Assembly: GCF_900115775.1 (NCBI RefSeq)
Contig: NZ_FOXS01000001.1
Location: 1,426,001-1,490,000 of the forward strand
Source of the DNA: Hymenobacter arizonensis
GTDB lineage: Bacteria > Bacteroidota > Bacteroidia > Cytophagales > Hymenobacteraceae
Length of the DNA stretch: 64,000 nucleotides
Reading direction: 5' to 3'
Under the pieces are notes generated by a model. The model did not search any database, was not told the origin of the DNA, and saw only the letters and a program-made list of their open reading frames with translations. This document shows, one piece after another, positions 8,344 through 18,203 of the stretch (position 1 is its first letter; each line of letters opens with the position of its first letter). A program made the position numbers and the translations under genes.

Positions 8344-9147
8344 CTACAACACCCCTTTCTCCTCTTTGCGAAAGTGGTTCAGCACCAGCTTATCCATAAG
8401 CCCCGGCATCAGCTTATTCATAAAAACCGTGAATTTGCCCTGGCCCGTGAGCACGAGGGAGCGCCGGCGCTGCTGCACGGCCTTCAGTATTTCAGCAGCT
8501 ACGGCCTCGCTGCTCATCATGGCGCCTTCGTCGCGTGGCGACTCGCCCTGCGCCGAGCCATCGGCAGCCAGGGCTACTTGGCGGATGTTGGAGGACGTGA
8601 AGCCCGGCGCGGCGGTGAGCACGTGCACGCCCTGGTCGAGCAATTCCGTGCGGAGGGCTTCGAGAAAACCATTCATAGCAAACTTGGAGGCCGAGTAGCC
8701 GGTGCGGCCCGGCAGGCCCCGGTAGCCGGCAATGCTGCTAATGCCCACAATGCTGCCTTTGGTGGCCAGCAGGTGCGGCAGGGCAAATTTGGTGGTAAAG
8801 ACAGTGCCGAAAAAGTTGGTTTGCATGAGCCGCTTGATAACGTCGAGCTCCGCGTCCTGAAAGCGGGCCCGCATGGAAATACCGGCGTTGTTTATCAATA
8901 CATTGATACCTCCAAAGCGGGCCACGGTCTCGCTGATGGCGCGCTCGGCGGCAGCTTCGTCACCTACATCGGCCCGCACGGGCAGGTTGGTAATGCCCGC
9001 AGCTGCCAGCGCCTGGGCAGTGTCGGCCAGCTTGGCTTCGTCGCGACCGGTGAAGGCCACCTGGTAGCCCGCGCGGCCGAATGCCAGCGCACATGCCCGG
9101 CCGATGCCGGACGTGCCGCCGGTGATGAGAACAATTGGGGATGGCAT
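8344..9147 (-). CDS. SDR-family NAD(P)-dependent oxidoreductase
   Basis: 267 residues, the normal size for a classical short-chain dehydrogenase/reductase. TGGTSGIGRA near residue 9 is the nucleotide-binding glycine motif, NNAGIS is the structural NNAG motif, and the catalytic Ser plus YSASK (Tyr/Lys) follow SIAGYRG. The C-terminal ~40 residues are basic and hydrophobic (NKLMPGLMDKLVLNHFRK), as in membrane-associated members. Substrate cannot be inferred. The 290-base gap upstream (9148-9437) shows no gene. Confidence 0.9.
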   Translation of the reverse strand: MPSPIVLITGGTSGIGRACALAFGRAGYQVAFTGRDEAKLADTAQALAAAGITNLPVRADVGDEAAAERAISETVARFGGINVLINNAGISMRARFQDAELDVIKRLMQTNFFGTVFTTKFALPHLLATKGSIVGISSIAGYRGLPGRTGYSASKFAMNGFLEALRTELLDQGVHVLTAAPGFTSSNIRQVALAADGSAQGESPRDEGAMMSSEAVAAEILKAVQQRRRSLVLTGQGKFTVFMNKLMPGLMDKLVLNHFRKEEKGVL

Positions 9148-9437
9148 AGCCTTAAAAAATAGCAGTTCCAGTAATGCTGCTGGGAGGTAGCAGGGGAAAG
9201 TAGGAAGGCAAACTTACGGCCGGGCATCGCGATTTAGAGCGGCGCTCTAACGGAACCCGACCCCTTCCATTCCACAAAAGCCCCGCCGAATAAGGAAAAG
9301 AGAAATCGAGTTATTCAAATGAAAATCCTGAATAAAAGGATGATTAAAAGTCATTAACAGCTGATTCTGACGACAGCGTCCTGTTTTTCTGCTTACATTT
9401 ATCCACTGAATTCTACCCTTCTCCTTTTGAATATTGT

Positions 9438-11720
9438 ATGACCCCACTCTTACGTTCTTGGTCCCGCTTTGCGCCGGGAATGGTGGCCATTCTGATGACG
9501 CTGGGCACAGTACAGCAGGCAGTTGCCCAGGGCACTGCTACCTGTCCAATTGCGGCTACCTGCACGCCGGGCCGGGCCAGTAGCACACAGGCGGCTACCT
9601 TCAACATGGGCATCCTGAACGTAACGGTGGGCAACAACCTCATCAACAAAACCTCGGTGGGCCAGAGCGAGGGCTACCAGGACAACAGCTGCACCGACAA
9701 CGCCGCCCTGGTGATAGGCCAGAGCTACGCCATCAGCGTGCGCACCAATCCCAACACGACGGAAAACGTGCGGGTGTGGATAGACTTCAACAACGACGGC
9801 GCCTTCACTGGCAACAATGAGCTGGTTTTTAGCTCCGACAACCTGATTCAGCACACCGGCACCATTACGGCGCCGGCCACCGCCACCCTTGGCACCCGGC
9901 TGCGCATGCGCGTGGCCGCCGATTTCGCCAATGGCTTGGTGCCCACGCCTTGCTCAACGCCCCTGTACTCGCAGCACGAGGATTATGGCGTAACCCTTTC
10001 GGCCAACGCCAGCCCGCCCATGGCGGCCTTCACCACCAACGCCACCATCACCTGCACGGGCTGCGTGCAGTTCACCGATGCCAGCCAGAACCTGCCCACG
10101 GCCTGGCTCTGGACCTTCGGCGACGGCACCACCAGCACCGCGCAAAACCCCAACCACTGCTACACCACGGCCGGTACGTATGCCGTTACGCTTCGCGCCA
10201 CCAACTCGGCGGGCACAAACACGAGTGCGGCCACTAGCATTGTGTACAACGCCAACGTTCCCGTAGCAGCCAGTTGCACGCCCCAGACCGTCAACTACTT
10301 CGCTAACTACGGCATCACTCGGTTCGAGCTGAACACCATCAACAGCACCTCGGCCGATGGCAGCGCCGGCTACCAGGATTTTACCTGCACCCAACGCACC
10401 GAGCTGATTGCCGGCGTGAGCTATCCGATGACCATCAACACGGGCGGGGTTAACCCGCACGACATTCGGGTGTATCTGGACAAGAATAACGACGGCACGC
10501 TGGCCGCCGACGAGCTGATTTATCAGGGCTCGAACGTGGCCAGCCCCGGCGCCACCACCAACCTGAACCTGCCCACCGGCACCGTGCTCCACCAGCCCCT
10601 GCGGCTGCGGGTAATTGCCGACGCCATTGGCAACAACCCCGGTCCCTGCTCCAACCCCGTGAGCGGCCAGGCCGAGGACTACACGGTGGTGGCGCGGCCC
10701 AACACCATGCCGCCCAGCATCAACTTCAGCACCAACTACGTGCCCGGCGGCTGCGTGAACCCCGTGCAGTTCACCGACCTCACCACCAACCTGCCTACCT
10801 CGTGGCTGTGGGACTTTGGCGACGGCGGCACCAGCACCCTCCAAAACCCCACGCACCAGTACTCGGCTTCGGGCACCTATAACGTGACCCTGTCGGCCAC
10901 CAACACCTACGGCACGGCCAGCATCACCCGCCTCAATGCCGTGGTTGTTTCGATTCCCTGCCTGAATTATTGCCCTTCGAATGGCACGGGGGGCATTGGG
11001 CCCGGCGGCATGCTGCAAGCCAGCCCCTTCTGGATGACATCCGTGCGGGTTTCCAATGCCGTGCCGGCCTATACCAACACAACCGGCAACGCCACCGGTG
11101 GCTACGCCAGCTACGCGGCGCAGCCCATTATCGTCGCTTCGGGCGGGCAGATTAACCTTACGGTGGTGACCAACTTGTCCATTGTGCACCGCACGTCGGT
11201 GTGGGTTGACTGGAACACCAACGGCATTTTCGATTCATGGGAGCTAGTGGCCGATGGCACGACAACCAACGGGCCTAACTCGGCCACGTTCACGGCCAAC
11301 TTCTTTGCGCCCACCGGAACTACCCCTCTGAACACCCGCATGCGGATAACAAGTGTGGCCAGCAACAACTTTACTTCCCCCTGCATTGTGAATCTCCTCA
11401 ATGCCGAGGTGGAAGACTACCAGCTGCGCGTGCAGCCCCTGGCCACCCGCGAGGCCCAGGCTTTGCCCGGCCTCAGCCTCTTCCCCAACCCCACCCACGA
11501 CGGCCGTCTTTTCCTGAGCTTGCCCGACGCCAAAGCCGCCGGCCGCTACACCGCCGAAGTGCAGAACCTGCTTGGGGCCACCGTGCTGCGCACCGCTCTG
11601 CGCCTGGCGCCCACCGCCGATGCGGAGCTCGACCTAAGTTCTTTGGCCCCTGGCGTGTACGTGCTGCGCCTGCGCGATGCCCAAGGCCAGACGGCCATGC
11701 GCCGCGTGGTGCGCGACTAG
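9438..11720 (+). CDS. T9SS-exported protein with GEVED and PKD domains
   Basis: 760 residues with an N-terminal signal peptide ending near AVAQG. Three GEVED-type modules can be seen, each containing a Ca-binding-like DxNNDGxF or DWNTNGIF segment and an EDY motif (near 185, 415, 660). Two PKD domains lie between them, with WTFGDG or WDFGDG plus GTYxVTL (about 195-265 and 425-500). The last ~80 residues (LFPNPTHDGRLFL...LAPGVYVLRL) are a type A T9SS sorting domain, so the mature protein should be moved across the outer membrane and anchored or released. A role in adhesion is inferred only from the domains. Confidence 0.9.
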   Translation: MTPLLRSWSRFAPGMVAILMTLGTVQQAVAQGTATCPIAATCTPGRASSTQAATFNMGILNVTVGNNLINKTSVGQSEGYQDNSCTDNAALVIGQSYAISVRTNPNTTENVRVWIDFNNDGAFTGNNELVFSSDNLIQHTGTITAPATATLGTRLRMRVAADFANGLVPTPCSTPLYSQHEDYGVTLSANASPPMAAFTTNATITCTGCVQFTDASQNLPTAWLWTFGDGTTSTAQNPNHCYTTAGTYAVTLRATNSAGTNTSAATSIVYNANVPVAASCTPQTVNYFANYGITRFELNTINSTSADGSAGYQDFTCTQRTELIAGVSYPMTINTGGVNPHDIRVYLDKNNDGTLAADELIYQGSNVASPGATTNLNLPTGTVLHQPLRLRVIADAIGNNPGPCSNPVSGQAEDYTVVARPNTMPPSINFSTNYVPGGCVNPVQFTDLTTNLPTSWLWDFGDGGTSTLQNPTHQYSASGTYNVTLSATNTYGTASITRLNAVVVSIPCLNYCPSNGTGGIGPGGMLQASPFWMTSVRVSNAVPAYTNTTGNATGGYASYAAQPIIVASGGQINLTVVTNLSIVHRTSVWVDWNTNGIFDSWELVADGTTTNGPNSATFTANFFAPTGTTPLNTRMRITSVASNNFTSPCIVNLLNAEVEDYQLRVQPLATREAQALPGLSLFPNPTHDGRLFLSLPDAKAAGRYTAEVQNLLGATVLRTALRLAPTADAELDLSSLAPGVYVLRLRDAQGQTAMRRVVRD

Positions 11721-11910
11721 CCACTCTTGCCGGGGGCCGGAGTTGACCTACCACCAAGTACCAACTTTGCCCCGGGAAGCTTTTGCATCATTATTCTCTT
11801 AGCAAATCCCTTTCCTTAGCGACTCAGGAAAAAACTGGCCGGCCTGCTCGGGCCTCCACATGCCTCAGTGCGTTAGCTTCTTACTAAACTACCCCTCTTT
11901 CTATTAATAT

Positions 11911-14900
11911 ATGTCAACACTCCTACTCCGGCGTTCTTTTGGGTTGATAATGCTGCTGGCACTACTGGTGCTGGGGGCACGCCCAGCGCAGGCTACCCAC
12001 TTGCTGGGAGGCGAGATGAACTACCGCTACCTCGATGCCAACGGCCCCGCGGGCAACCCGTTCCGCTACGAAATCACCGTTACCATTTACAGCAACGGCT
12101 TGTACACGGTTGGCAATCCAAACGGCATTGCTGCGTATCCAAACTTTGCTCAGGTTGAGATTTACAACCAAACCACGGGCAGCCGCATCGGAACTTATAC
12201 GGCCCCACGGCAAGGGGTGGCAAACCCCCAGCCGGTGCTTCCGCCGGTGCCAGCGGGCTGCGCGGTGATAGGTCCGAATCAGCCGTTCTACCTATTGAAG
12301 TACGTGCAAGTCGTCAACCTGCCCGTGTCGTTCGACGGCTACTACGCCGTGTACTCGGTGCAGGCGCGCAACAACACGGTTACCAACATCCGAGACCCCG
12401 GCAACACTCCTCTCACGCTATTCGTGAGCATGGCCCCGCCGCTGATTCCCAATAGCTCGCCCGTGTTCTCGGACACTGCCGTAGCCATTGTGTGCCAAAA
12501 CGATACCACCATCACGCTCAACAACGCTTTTGACGCCGACGGTGACCGGCTGGTGTATTCTTTCGGCAGCCCCTACGGGCAGCGCACCAACGTCAATAGC
12601 ATGCCGCCCTTGCCGCCGCCGGTTGCCTACAACTCGGCCTATAGCGCCATCAATCCGTTTGGGGCAGGCGCCGGCAACTTTGCCACCATCAATGCCAGTA
12701 CCGGCGTGGCCCGGTACGGCGCCACTGCCAATGGCCTGTACGTAGTGGCCGTCGACGTGTCGGAGTACCGCAATATCAACGGCCGGGAAGTTCTCATTGG
12801 CACCACCCGCCGCGACTTGCAGCTCGTGGTCTCGACCTGTCCGCCTACCCCGCCTCCCCTGCTGCCCCCGGCCGTGGTCACGCCCCGCAGCTACACCATT
12901 GAGGAAGGGCAGTCGCTAAGCATTCCCATCACCGCCACGCAGGCCAGCAACAACCCGCTGGTGATGACCGTGAACAGTGCCCTGCTCGACGGCCCGGGGC
13001 CGTTCAACAGCACGTTCAATGGCAGCACGGGCACCGTGACGCCCGGCAACCTCACGGGTACGGCCACGGCTTCGGGCACGGGCACCGTCACGGGCACGTT
13101 TGTGTTCAACTCAACCTGCGGCAATGCCCGCGCCACCCCCTACGACCTGGGCGTGACCGTGAAGGACAACGGCTGCGGCGGTCGCCTCGCTTCTGACATT
13201 TTTCGCATCACCGTCACCCGCGCATTGGGCCCCAATGCCATCGACGGGCCGGCTACGGTCTGCGACCCGGCCACCTCGCGCACTTATACTGCCAGCGGCC
13301 CCGTTCCGGCATCTTATAACTGGCGCGTGGTGGGCGGCACCATCACCGGTGGCCAAGGCACCAGTGCCGTGCAAGTAACCTGGGCCAGCGCCAACACCAC
13401 CGGCACCCTGGTGCTGAAAGGCATCTCCTCGCGCGGCTGCCCCACCGATTCGATAGTTAAAACCGTAGACATCCGGCCTCTGCCCGCTCTCACCGTGACG
13501 GCCAGCGCCCCGACCATTTGCCTCGGCGCTTCCTCTACACTTACGGTGGCGGGCATTCCCGGCCTCACTTACACCTGGAGCGGTGGCGGGCAAAGCTCGA
13601 CCAGCACCACCCTTACGGTTACGCCCACTGCCACCACCACTTACACCGTGGTGGGTACCGATGGCACCTGCAACATCTCGAGCAGCGTGACCGTGACCGT
13701 CACGCCCCCGCCCACGGCCGCCCCCGGACCGGACCGGACCATCTGCCCAGGCATAGCCACCACGCTGGGGTCACCGGCCCAACCCGGCTACACCTATACC
13801 TGGAGCCCCGCCACCGGCCTGAGCAACCCCAACGTAGCGAACCCCACCGTGACGCTGCCTAATTCCACCGGCGCTCCCATCGTTGCGGTGTACACCCTCA
13901 CGGTGTCGGCAAATGCCATTTGCACCAGCTCCCAAACCATTCGCCTGACAGTGAGCCCCGAAGCTATTGCCAACGCGGGGCCAGCCCTCACCGCCTGCCA
14001 GGGTGTTGCTTCGGCCCCGTTGGGCACTCCGGCTTTGGCTGGCTATACCTACAGCTGGAGCCCGGCCACTGGCCTGAGCAGCCCCACCGCTGCCCAGCCC
14101 ACCGTAACGCTGCCGAACTCAGCGAACGCCCCCACCACAATCACCTACACCCTGACGGCCACCAACGCCGCTGGCTGCACCGCTACCTCCACCGTAGTAG
14201 TAACCGTGAACCCCCGCCCGGCGCCTGAGGCCATCACAGGCCCTGTCTCGGTATGCCCTACCGTTACGGGCATTGCCTATGCAGTGCCAACGCCGGCTGC
14301 CACCGCCTACACTTGGCTGGTTAGCGGCGGCACCATTGCCAGCGGTCAGGGCACTTCCGCCATCACCGTGAACTGGGGAGCTGCCTCCAACAGTGCTTCG
14401 GTTAAAGTGTTCCGCCTCAACGCCCAGGGCTGCTCTTCCGATACCACCACGCTGCCCGTCATCATCAACCAACGCCTGCAAACCGTGCGGCCCACGGGCC
14501 CCGGCGATATCACGGCGGTGGTACCCCTGCCGCAGTCGGTTTGCCAGGCCGATGGGCCTTATACCTACCGCAGCGGCATTTTCACCAACGGCTCCAGCTA
14601 TGCCTGGGAAATCATTGGGGGCACGCAGGTGAGTACGGCTCAAAACACCGTGACCGTGAACTGGGCGCCTGTAACTGTGCCCACCGTCGTCAAAATTGTA
14701 GTAACCGAAACCAGCAACCCGGCCGGCGGCATCTGCCGTGGCGTATCCGATACCCTGAAGGTGCTGATTAATCCCTCGCCGCAGGCGCGGGCCATCACTG
14801 GCCCCACCAGCGTGTGCCAGAGCAGCGGCCCCGTCACCTTCTCGCTGCCCGGCGGCCTGGCCGGCGCCACCTACGTGTTCCAGCTGACCAGCGCCGCTTC

Positions 14901-16152
14901 AAATAATATTCCACTCGCGGGCACCGGCAGCACCCGCACCCTGGCCACTATTCCGGCGCCCGGCACCTACACCCTCACGGTGCGCGAAACATCGGCCACG
15001 GGTTGCACCGGGCCGGCCATCACCATGCCTTTCACGGTAGCCCCCACGCCGGCCTTGCCCACTATTTCCGGTTCGGGCTTCGTGTGCAACACAGCTACCC
15101 CGCAGGCCTACGCCATTGCCAACCCTACCGCAGGCGCCACCTACCAGTGGACGGTGGTGGGCGGCACTGTTACGGCCGGTGGCAGCAGCAGCCAGGTAAC
15201 GGTTCAGTTCAACCCGACGGGCCCTTACAGCGTGAGTGCCTCCGAAATCAGCGCCAGCCCAGCGCTATGCCCCAGCCCGGTAGCCACCCGCGCCGTTTTG
15301 TTCGACAGCCCCAGCGTGGCCCTGACCTTAGGCTCAGTTGACATAAGCAGCGATAACCGCATTGTCCTCACCATGCGCGCGCCCAACAGCGCCAACACCC
15401 CCAACCAAGTGCAAATCATGCGGCGGGTGGCTGGCACGGGAACCTTCGTTATGGTGGGCCAGGCGCCCGCTTCCGCTACTACCTACACCGATAACAACAG
15501 CGTGAACGCCGACGCCAACACCTACGAGTACCGCCTTGACCTTACCAACGGCTGCGGCACGCGCCTATCGAGCAGCGTAGTGCAAACCGTGCGCCTCGTA
15601 GCAACCGCCGTGCCCGGCACCGGCGGCCGCGACCAAGGCAGCATCACGCTCACCTGGAACGCCTACGTCGGCTCCCAAGTATCGGAATACATAATCGTAC
15701 GTCGTGCCGATGTCGGTGCTGCAACGGAAGTTCGACGCGTGCCGGGCACTACCCTTCAAGCTACCATCTCCAATACCGATGCCAACGCAACGGCTACGGG
15801 TGTTGGTCTTGAACAGAATTTCCGGGTAATTGCCTTTATCAATGGCACCCCGCTGAACATGAATTCTAACTCCAACGAAGCCACGGTGCGTTTCGAGGGC
15901 CTAACCAAAACCTACAACATCATTACCCCGAACGGCGACCGCCAGAACGATGTGCTTGTCATTGACAACATTCAGCTCTACCCTGGCAACACGTTCACCG
16001 TGTTCAACCGTTGGGGGCGCGAGATTTACAGCACCGCCAACTACCAGAATAACTGGGGCGGCGATGACAAGACTCCGGCCGGCTCTTACTTCTACCTGCT
16101 GAAACTCCCCAACGGCACCAACCTCAAAAACTGGTTCGAGATTGTGAAGTAG
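11911..16152 (+). CDS. Giant surface protein with PKD-like repeats and type B (gliding-type) T9SS C-terminus
   Basis: 1413 residues with signal peptide ending near RPAQA. After a conserved N-terminal region (THLLGGEMNYRYLD, typical of Bacteroidota gliding-associated surface proteins) come about seven immunoglobulin/PKD-like repeats of ~85 residues. These have xxYxWxxxGGT, GQGTSAxxVxW and xGCxSxT patterns and are Thr/Pro/Gly-rich. A fibronectin-like segment precedes the C-terminal ~85 residues: NIITPNGDRQND, FNRWGREIY and AGSYFYLLKL mark the gliding-motility-type (type B) sorting domain. Probably a secreted adhesin or matrix protein. It may form a surface-protein locus with the preceding gene. 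Confidence 0.9.
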   Translation: MSTLLLRRSFGLIMLLALLVLGARPAQATHLLGGEMNYRYLDANGPAGNPFRYEITVTIYSNGLYTVGNPNGIAAYPNFAQVEIYNQTTGSRIGTYTAPRQGVANPQPVLPPVPAGCAVIGPNQPFYLLKYVQVVNLPVSFDGYYAVYSVQARNNTVTNIRDPGNTPLTLFVSMAPPLIPNSSPVFSDTAVAIVCQNDTTITLNNAFDADGDRLVYSFGSPYGQRTNVNSMPPLPPPVAYNSAYSAINPFGAGAGNFATINASTGVARYGATANGLYVVAVDVSEYRNINGREVLIGTTRRDLQLVVSTCPPTPPPLLPPAVVTPRSYTIEEGQSLSIPITATQASNNPLVMTVNSALLDGPGPFNSTFNGSTGTVTPGNLTGTATASGTGTVTGTFVFNSTCGNARATPYDLGVTVKDNGCGGRLASDIFRITVTRALGPNAIDGPATVCDPATSRTYTASGPVPASYNWRVVGGTITGGQGTSAVQVTWASANTTGTLVLKGISSRGCPTDSIVKTVDIRPLPALTVTASAPTICLGASSTLTVAGIPGLTYTWSGGGQSSTSTTLTVTPTATTTYTVVGTDGTCNISSSVTVTVTPPPTAAPGPDRTICPGIATTLGSPAQPGYTYTWSPATGLSNPNVANPTVTLPNSTGAPIVAVYTLTVSANAICTSSQTIRLTVSPEAIANAGPALTACQGVASAPLGTPALAGYTYSWSPATGLSSPTAAQPTVTLPNSANAPTTITYTLTATNAAGCTATSTVVVTVNPRPAPEAITGPVSVCPTVTGIAYAVPTPAATAYTWLVSGGTIASGQGTSAITVNWGAASNSASVKVFRLNAQGCSSDTTTLPVIINQRLQTVRPTGPGDITAVVPLPQSVCQADGPYTYRSGIFTNGSSYAWEIIGGTQVSTAQNTVTVNWAPVTVPTVVKIVVTETSNPAGGICRGVSDTLKVLINPSPQARAITGPTSVCQSSGPVTFSLPGGLAGATYVFQLTSAASNNIPLAGTGSTRTLATIPAPGTYTLTVRETSATGCTGPAITMPFTVAPTPALPTISGSGFVCNTATPQAYAIANPTAGATYQWTVVGGTVTAGGSSSQVTVQFNPTGPYSVSASEISASPALCPSPVATRAVLFDSPSVALTLGSVDISSDNRIVLTMRAPNSANTPNQVQIMRRVAGTGTFVMVGQAPASATTYTDNNSVNADANTYEYRLDLTNGCGTRLSSSVVQTVRLVATAVPGTGGRDQGSITLTWNAYVGSQVSEYIIVRRADVGAATEVRRVPGTTLQATISNTDANATATGVGLEQNFRVIAFINGTPLNMNSNSNEATVRFEGLTKTYNIITPNGDRQNDVLVIDNIQLYPGNTFTVFNRWGREIYSTANYQNNWGGDDKTPAGSYFYLLKLPNGTNLKNWFEIVK

Positions 16153-16153
16153 G

Positions 16154-16340
16154 ACCACGGATTTGTGCGGATTTTTCGGATTGCACGGATTTTGTGGACG
16201 CTTATACTAAGGTTATATCAAGCGTTAAACCCAAAAAAGGCCACTCGCATGAGTGGCCTTTTTCATTTTGCATGGCGAGCAAGGAAACCGCGCCAATTAC
16301 AAAATCCGTGCAATCCGCTAAATCCGCATGAATCCGTGGT
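16154..16340. repeat. CGGATT-periodic inverted repeat with internal terminator (copy 1)
   Basis: Arms 16154-16195 and 16299-16340 (42 bases each) are near-perfect reverse complements. Each arm contains the hexamer CGGATT four times at 9-10 base spacing. The left arm begins 2 bases after the stop of the surface-protein gene (TAG 16150-16152); the right arm ends 24 bases before the rlmD start. The spacer carries a rho-independent terminator at 16233-16266. Other copies are at 31557-31749 and 55045-55143. Confidence 0.93.
16233..16266. terminator. Rho-independent terminator inside repeat copy 1
   Basis: A-run, stem GGCCACTC / GAGTGGCC, loop GCAT, then a T-run, so it can work in both directions. 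It terminates the surface-protein gene. The same stem core with different flanking pairs is found in the two other repeat copies. Confidence 0.85.
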
Positions 16341-16348
16341 TCAGACAG

Positions 16349-16356
16349 TAGTTTTG
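16349..16356 (+). promoter_or_regulatory. Possible -7 element TAGTTTTG for rlmD
   Basis: Matches the Bacteroidota TAnnTTTG -7 element and lies 7 bases before the rlmD ATG, which would give an almost leaderless transcript. No clear TTG -33 element is seen at the right distance, where the repeat arm lies. Weak candidate. Confidence 0.35.
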
Positions 16357-16363
16357 TAGTTCT

Positions 16364-17776
16364 ATGAGCAGAGCAAAAAATATTCCCGCCGAGTTACTCC
16401 GCAACGTTAAAATTCAGGACATGGTGGCCGAAGGTAAATGCCTCGTCCGCGTCGAAAACCTCGTCATCTTCGTCTCGCAAGTGGCCCCCGGCGATGTGGT
16501 CGACCTCCGCGTCACCAAAGCAAAGAAGAGCTTTCTAGAAGCCGTTCCCGTCAAGTTTCACTCCTACTCCGAAGAGCGCACCACGCCGTTTTGCCAGCAC
16601 TTTGGCACCTGCGGCGGCTGCAAATGGCAGCACCTCACCTACGACGCTCAGCTGCGCTACAAGCAGCAGCAGGTGATTGACCAGCTCACTCGCATCGGCA
16701 AAGTGACCTTGCCCGAGATTCCCTTTATCCTGCCATCGCCCCAGCGCACCTACTACCGCAACAAGCTGGAATACACCTTCAGCGACAACGGCTGGCTTAC
16801 CACCGAGCAGATAAACGACGACACCACGCAGTACAACCGCGAGGTGCTGGGTTTCCACACGCCCGCGCGCTTCGATAAGATTATCGACGTGCAGCACTGC
16901 CACCTGCAGGCCGAGCCCAGCAACGAAATCCGCCTGTTCGTGCGCGACTATGCCCACGAGCACAAGCTGCCCTTCAACAACCTCGTGCGCCAGACCGGCC
17001 TGCTGCGCAATCTCATCATTCGCACGGCCCAAAGCACCGGCGAAATCATGGTGATTCTGCAGTGCTACCACGCCGACGAAGCCATCGAAACCCTGCTCGA
17101 TGCCCTCATTGCGAAGTTTCCCGGCATCACCTCGCTCAACTACGTGCTCAATAACAAGGGCAACGAAACCTTCCATGACCTCGACGTGGTAACCTACCAC
17201 GGCAAGCCCTACATCGAGGAAGGGATGGAAGGCCTGCGCTTCCGCATCGGTCCCAAGTCCTTCTACCAAACCAACTCCGAAGGTGCCCACCAACTCTACA
17301 AAGTGGCCCGTGAGTTCGCCGAGCTTACCGGCAATGAATTGGTATACGACCTCTACACCGGCGCCGGCACCATTGCTAGCTTCGTGTCGGGCCAGGCCCG
17401 CAAAGTCATCGGCGTGGAATATGTTGAACAAGCTGTGGCCGACGCCCACGTTAACGCCGAAATCAACAACATCACCAACACCGAGTTCTTCGCCGGCGAC
17501 ATGAAGGACGTGCTCACCGCCGAGTTCACAGCCCGCCACGGCCGCCCCGACGTCCTCATCACCGACCCGCCCCGCGCCGGCATGCACCCCGACGTAGTAG
17601 CCCGCCTCCTTGAGCTGCGTGCCCCTCGCATCGTGTACATCAGCTGCAACCCCGCCACCCAGGCGCGTGACCTGGAATTATTGGATGCTGCCTATAAAGT
17701 TACGCGCGTGCAGCCAGTGGATATGTTCCCACACACCCACCATGTGGAGAACGTGGTAGCGCTGGAGTTGAAATAA
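16364..17776 (+). CDS. rlmD: 23S rRNA (uracil-5-)-methyltransferase RlmD/RumA family
   Basis: 470 residues, SAM-dependent RNA m5U methyltransferase. The N-terminal ~75 residues form a TRAM-like RNA-binding domain. A Cys cluster for a 4Fe-4S centre follows (C-x5-C-x2-C in CQHFGTCGGC near residue 78), with a fourth Cys in QHCHL. The C-terminal Rossmann methyltransferase contains YDLYTGAGTIASF (SAM binding), DPPRAGMHPDV and the catalytic Cys in ISCNPATQARDL. RlmD modifies U1939 in E. coli; RlmCD of Gram-positives is the alternative within the family, so the exact target base is inferred. It is preceded by repeat copy 1 and followed by the GIY-YIG/repeat unit. Confidence 0.9.
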   Translation: MSRAKNIPAELLRNVKIQDMVAEGKCLVRVENLVIFVSQVAPGDVVDLRVTKAKKSFLEAVPVKFHSYSEERTTPFCQHFGTCGGCKWQHLTYDAQLRYKQQQVIDQLTRIGKVTLPEIPFILPSPQRTYYRNKLEYTFSDNGWLTTEQINDDTTQYNREVLGFHTPARFDKIIDVQHCHLQAEPSNEIRLFVRDYAHEHKLPFNNLVRQTGLLRNLIIRTAQSTGEIMVILQCYHADEAIETLLDALIAKFPGITSLNYVLNNKGNETFHDLDVVTYHGKPYIEEGMEGLRFRIGPKSFYQTNSEGAHQLYKVAREFAELTGNELVYDLYTGAGTIASFVSGQARKVIGVEYVEQAVADAHVNAEINNITNTEFFAGDMKDVLTAEFTARHGRPDVLITDPPRAGMHPDVVARLLELRAPRIVYISCNPATQARDLELLDAAYKVTRVQPVDMFPHTHHVENVVALELK

Positions 17777-17781
17777 ACCTT

Positions 17782-17885
17782 TTGTCATCCTGAGCTTGCG
17801 AAGGACCTTATCACGCCGGAACGTATTGCAGTAAATTCCAAACGGCGCGAACGTGATAAGGTCCTTCGCAAGCTCAGGATGACAA
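17782..17885. repeat. GTCATCCTGAGC...GGACCTTAT inverted repeat (copy 1), upstream of the GIY-YIG gene
   Basis: Arms 17782-17815 and 17852-17885 are exact 34-base reverse complements, starting 5 bases after the rlmD stop and ending 20 bases before the GIY-YIG start. A single arm of the same family lies just downstream of that gene (18204-18240), and a two-arm copy lies in the isc locus (54083-54172). Confidence 0.95.
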
Positions 17886-17905
17886 ATAATTAATCGAGTC
17901 CCGCC

Positions 17906-18187
17906 ATGCCTTATTACGTGTACATCACCACTAATCCAGGCAAGTCGGTGTTATACATTGGTGTCACAAATAATATTGCCGACCGCATGGCCCAGCACTA
18001 CGCCAATCGGGGCTCAACTCAAACCTTCGCAGGGCGTTACTTCTGCTACAATCTGGTGCACGTTGAAGTGTACTCTGATATCACAGCCGCGATAACGCGC
18101 GAGAAAGAATTGAAAGGCTGGACTCGGGCTAAAAAAGACACTTTAATTGCTAATGACAATCCGCATTGGCTTTTTTTACAAACCTGA
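17906..18187 (+). CDS. GIY-YIG nuclease-family small protein
   Basis: 93 residues comprising a single stand-alone GIY-YIG domain (YhbQ/UPF0213-like size). Visible motifs are YVYITT (the GIY strand), LYIGVTNN (the YIG strand), a conserved Arg in IADRMAQH and the catalytic-type Glu in ITREKELKGW. All expected catalytic residues seem present, so DNA cleavage or nicking is possible but unproven for this subfamily. The gene is bracketed by copies of one palindromic repeat family at 17782-17885 and 18204-18240. It is probably not co-transcribed with rlmD. The flanking repeats suggest a mobile or homing-like unit; that is inference. Confidence 0.88.
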   Translation: MPYYVYITTNPGKSVLYIGVTNNIADRMAQHYANRGSTQTFAGRYFCYNLVHVEVYSDITAAITREKELKGWTRAKKDTLIANDNPHWLFLQT

Positions 18188-18203
18188 AACCTCTCGCGGT
18201 TAG

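Noticed and set aside
9954..11189. Long minus-strand open frame of 411 residues
   Set aside because: Antisense shadow of the GEVED/PKD T9SS gene.
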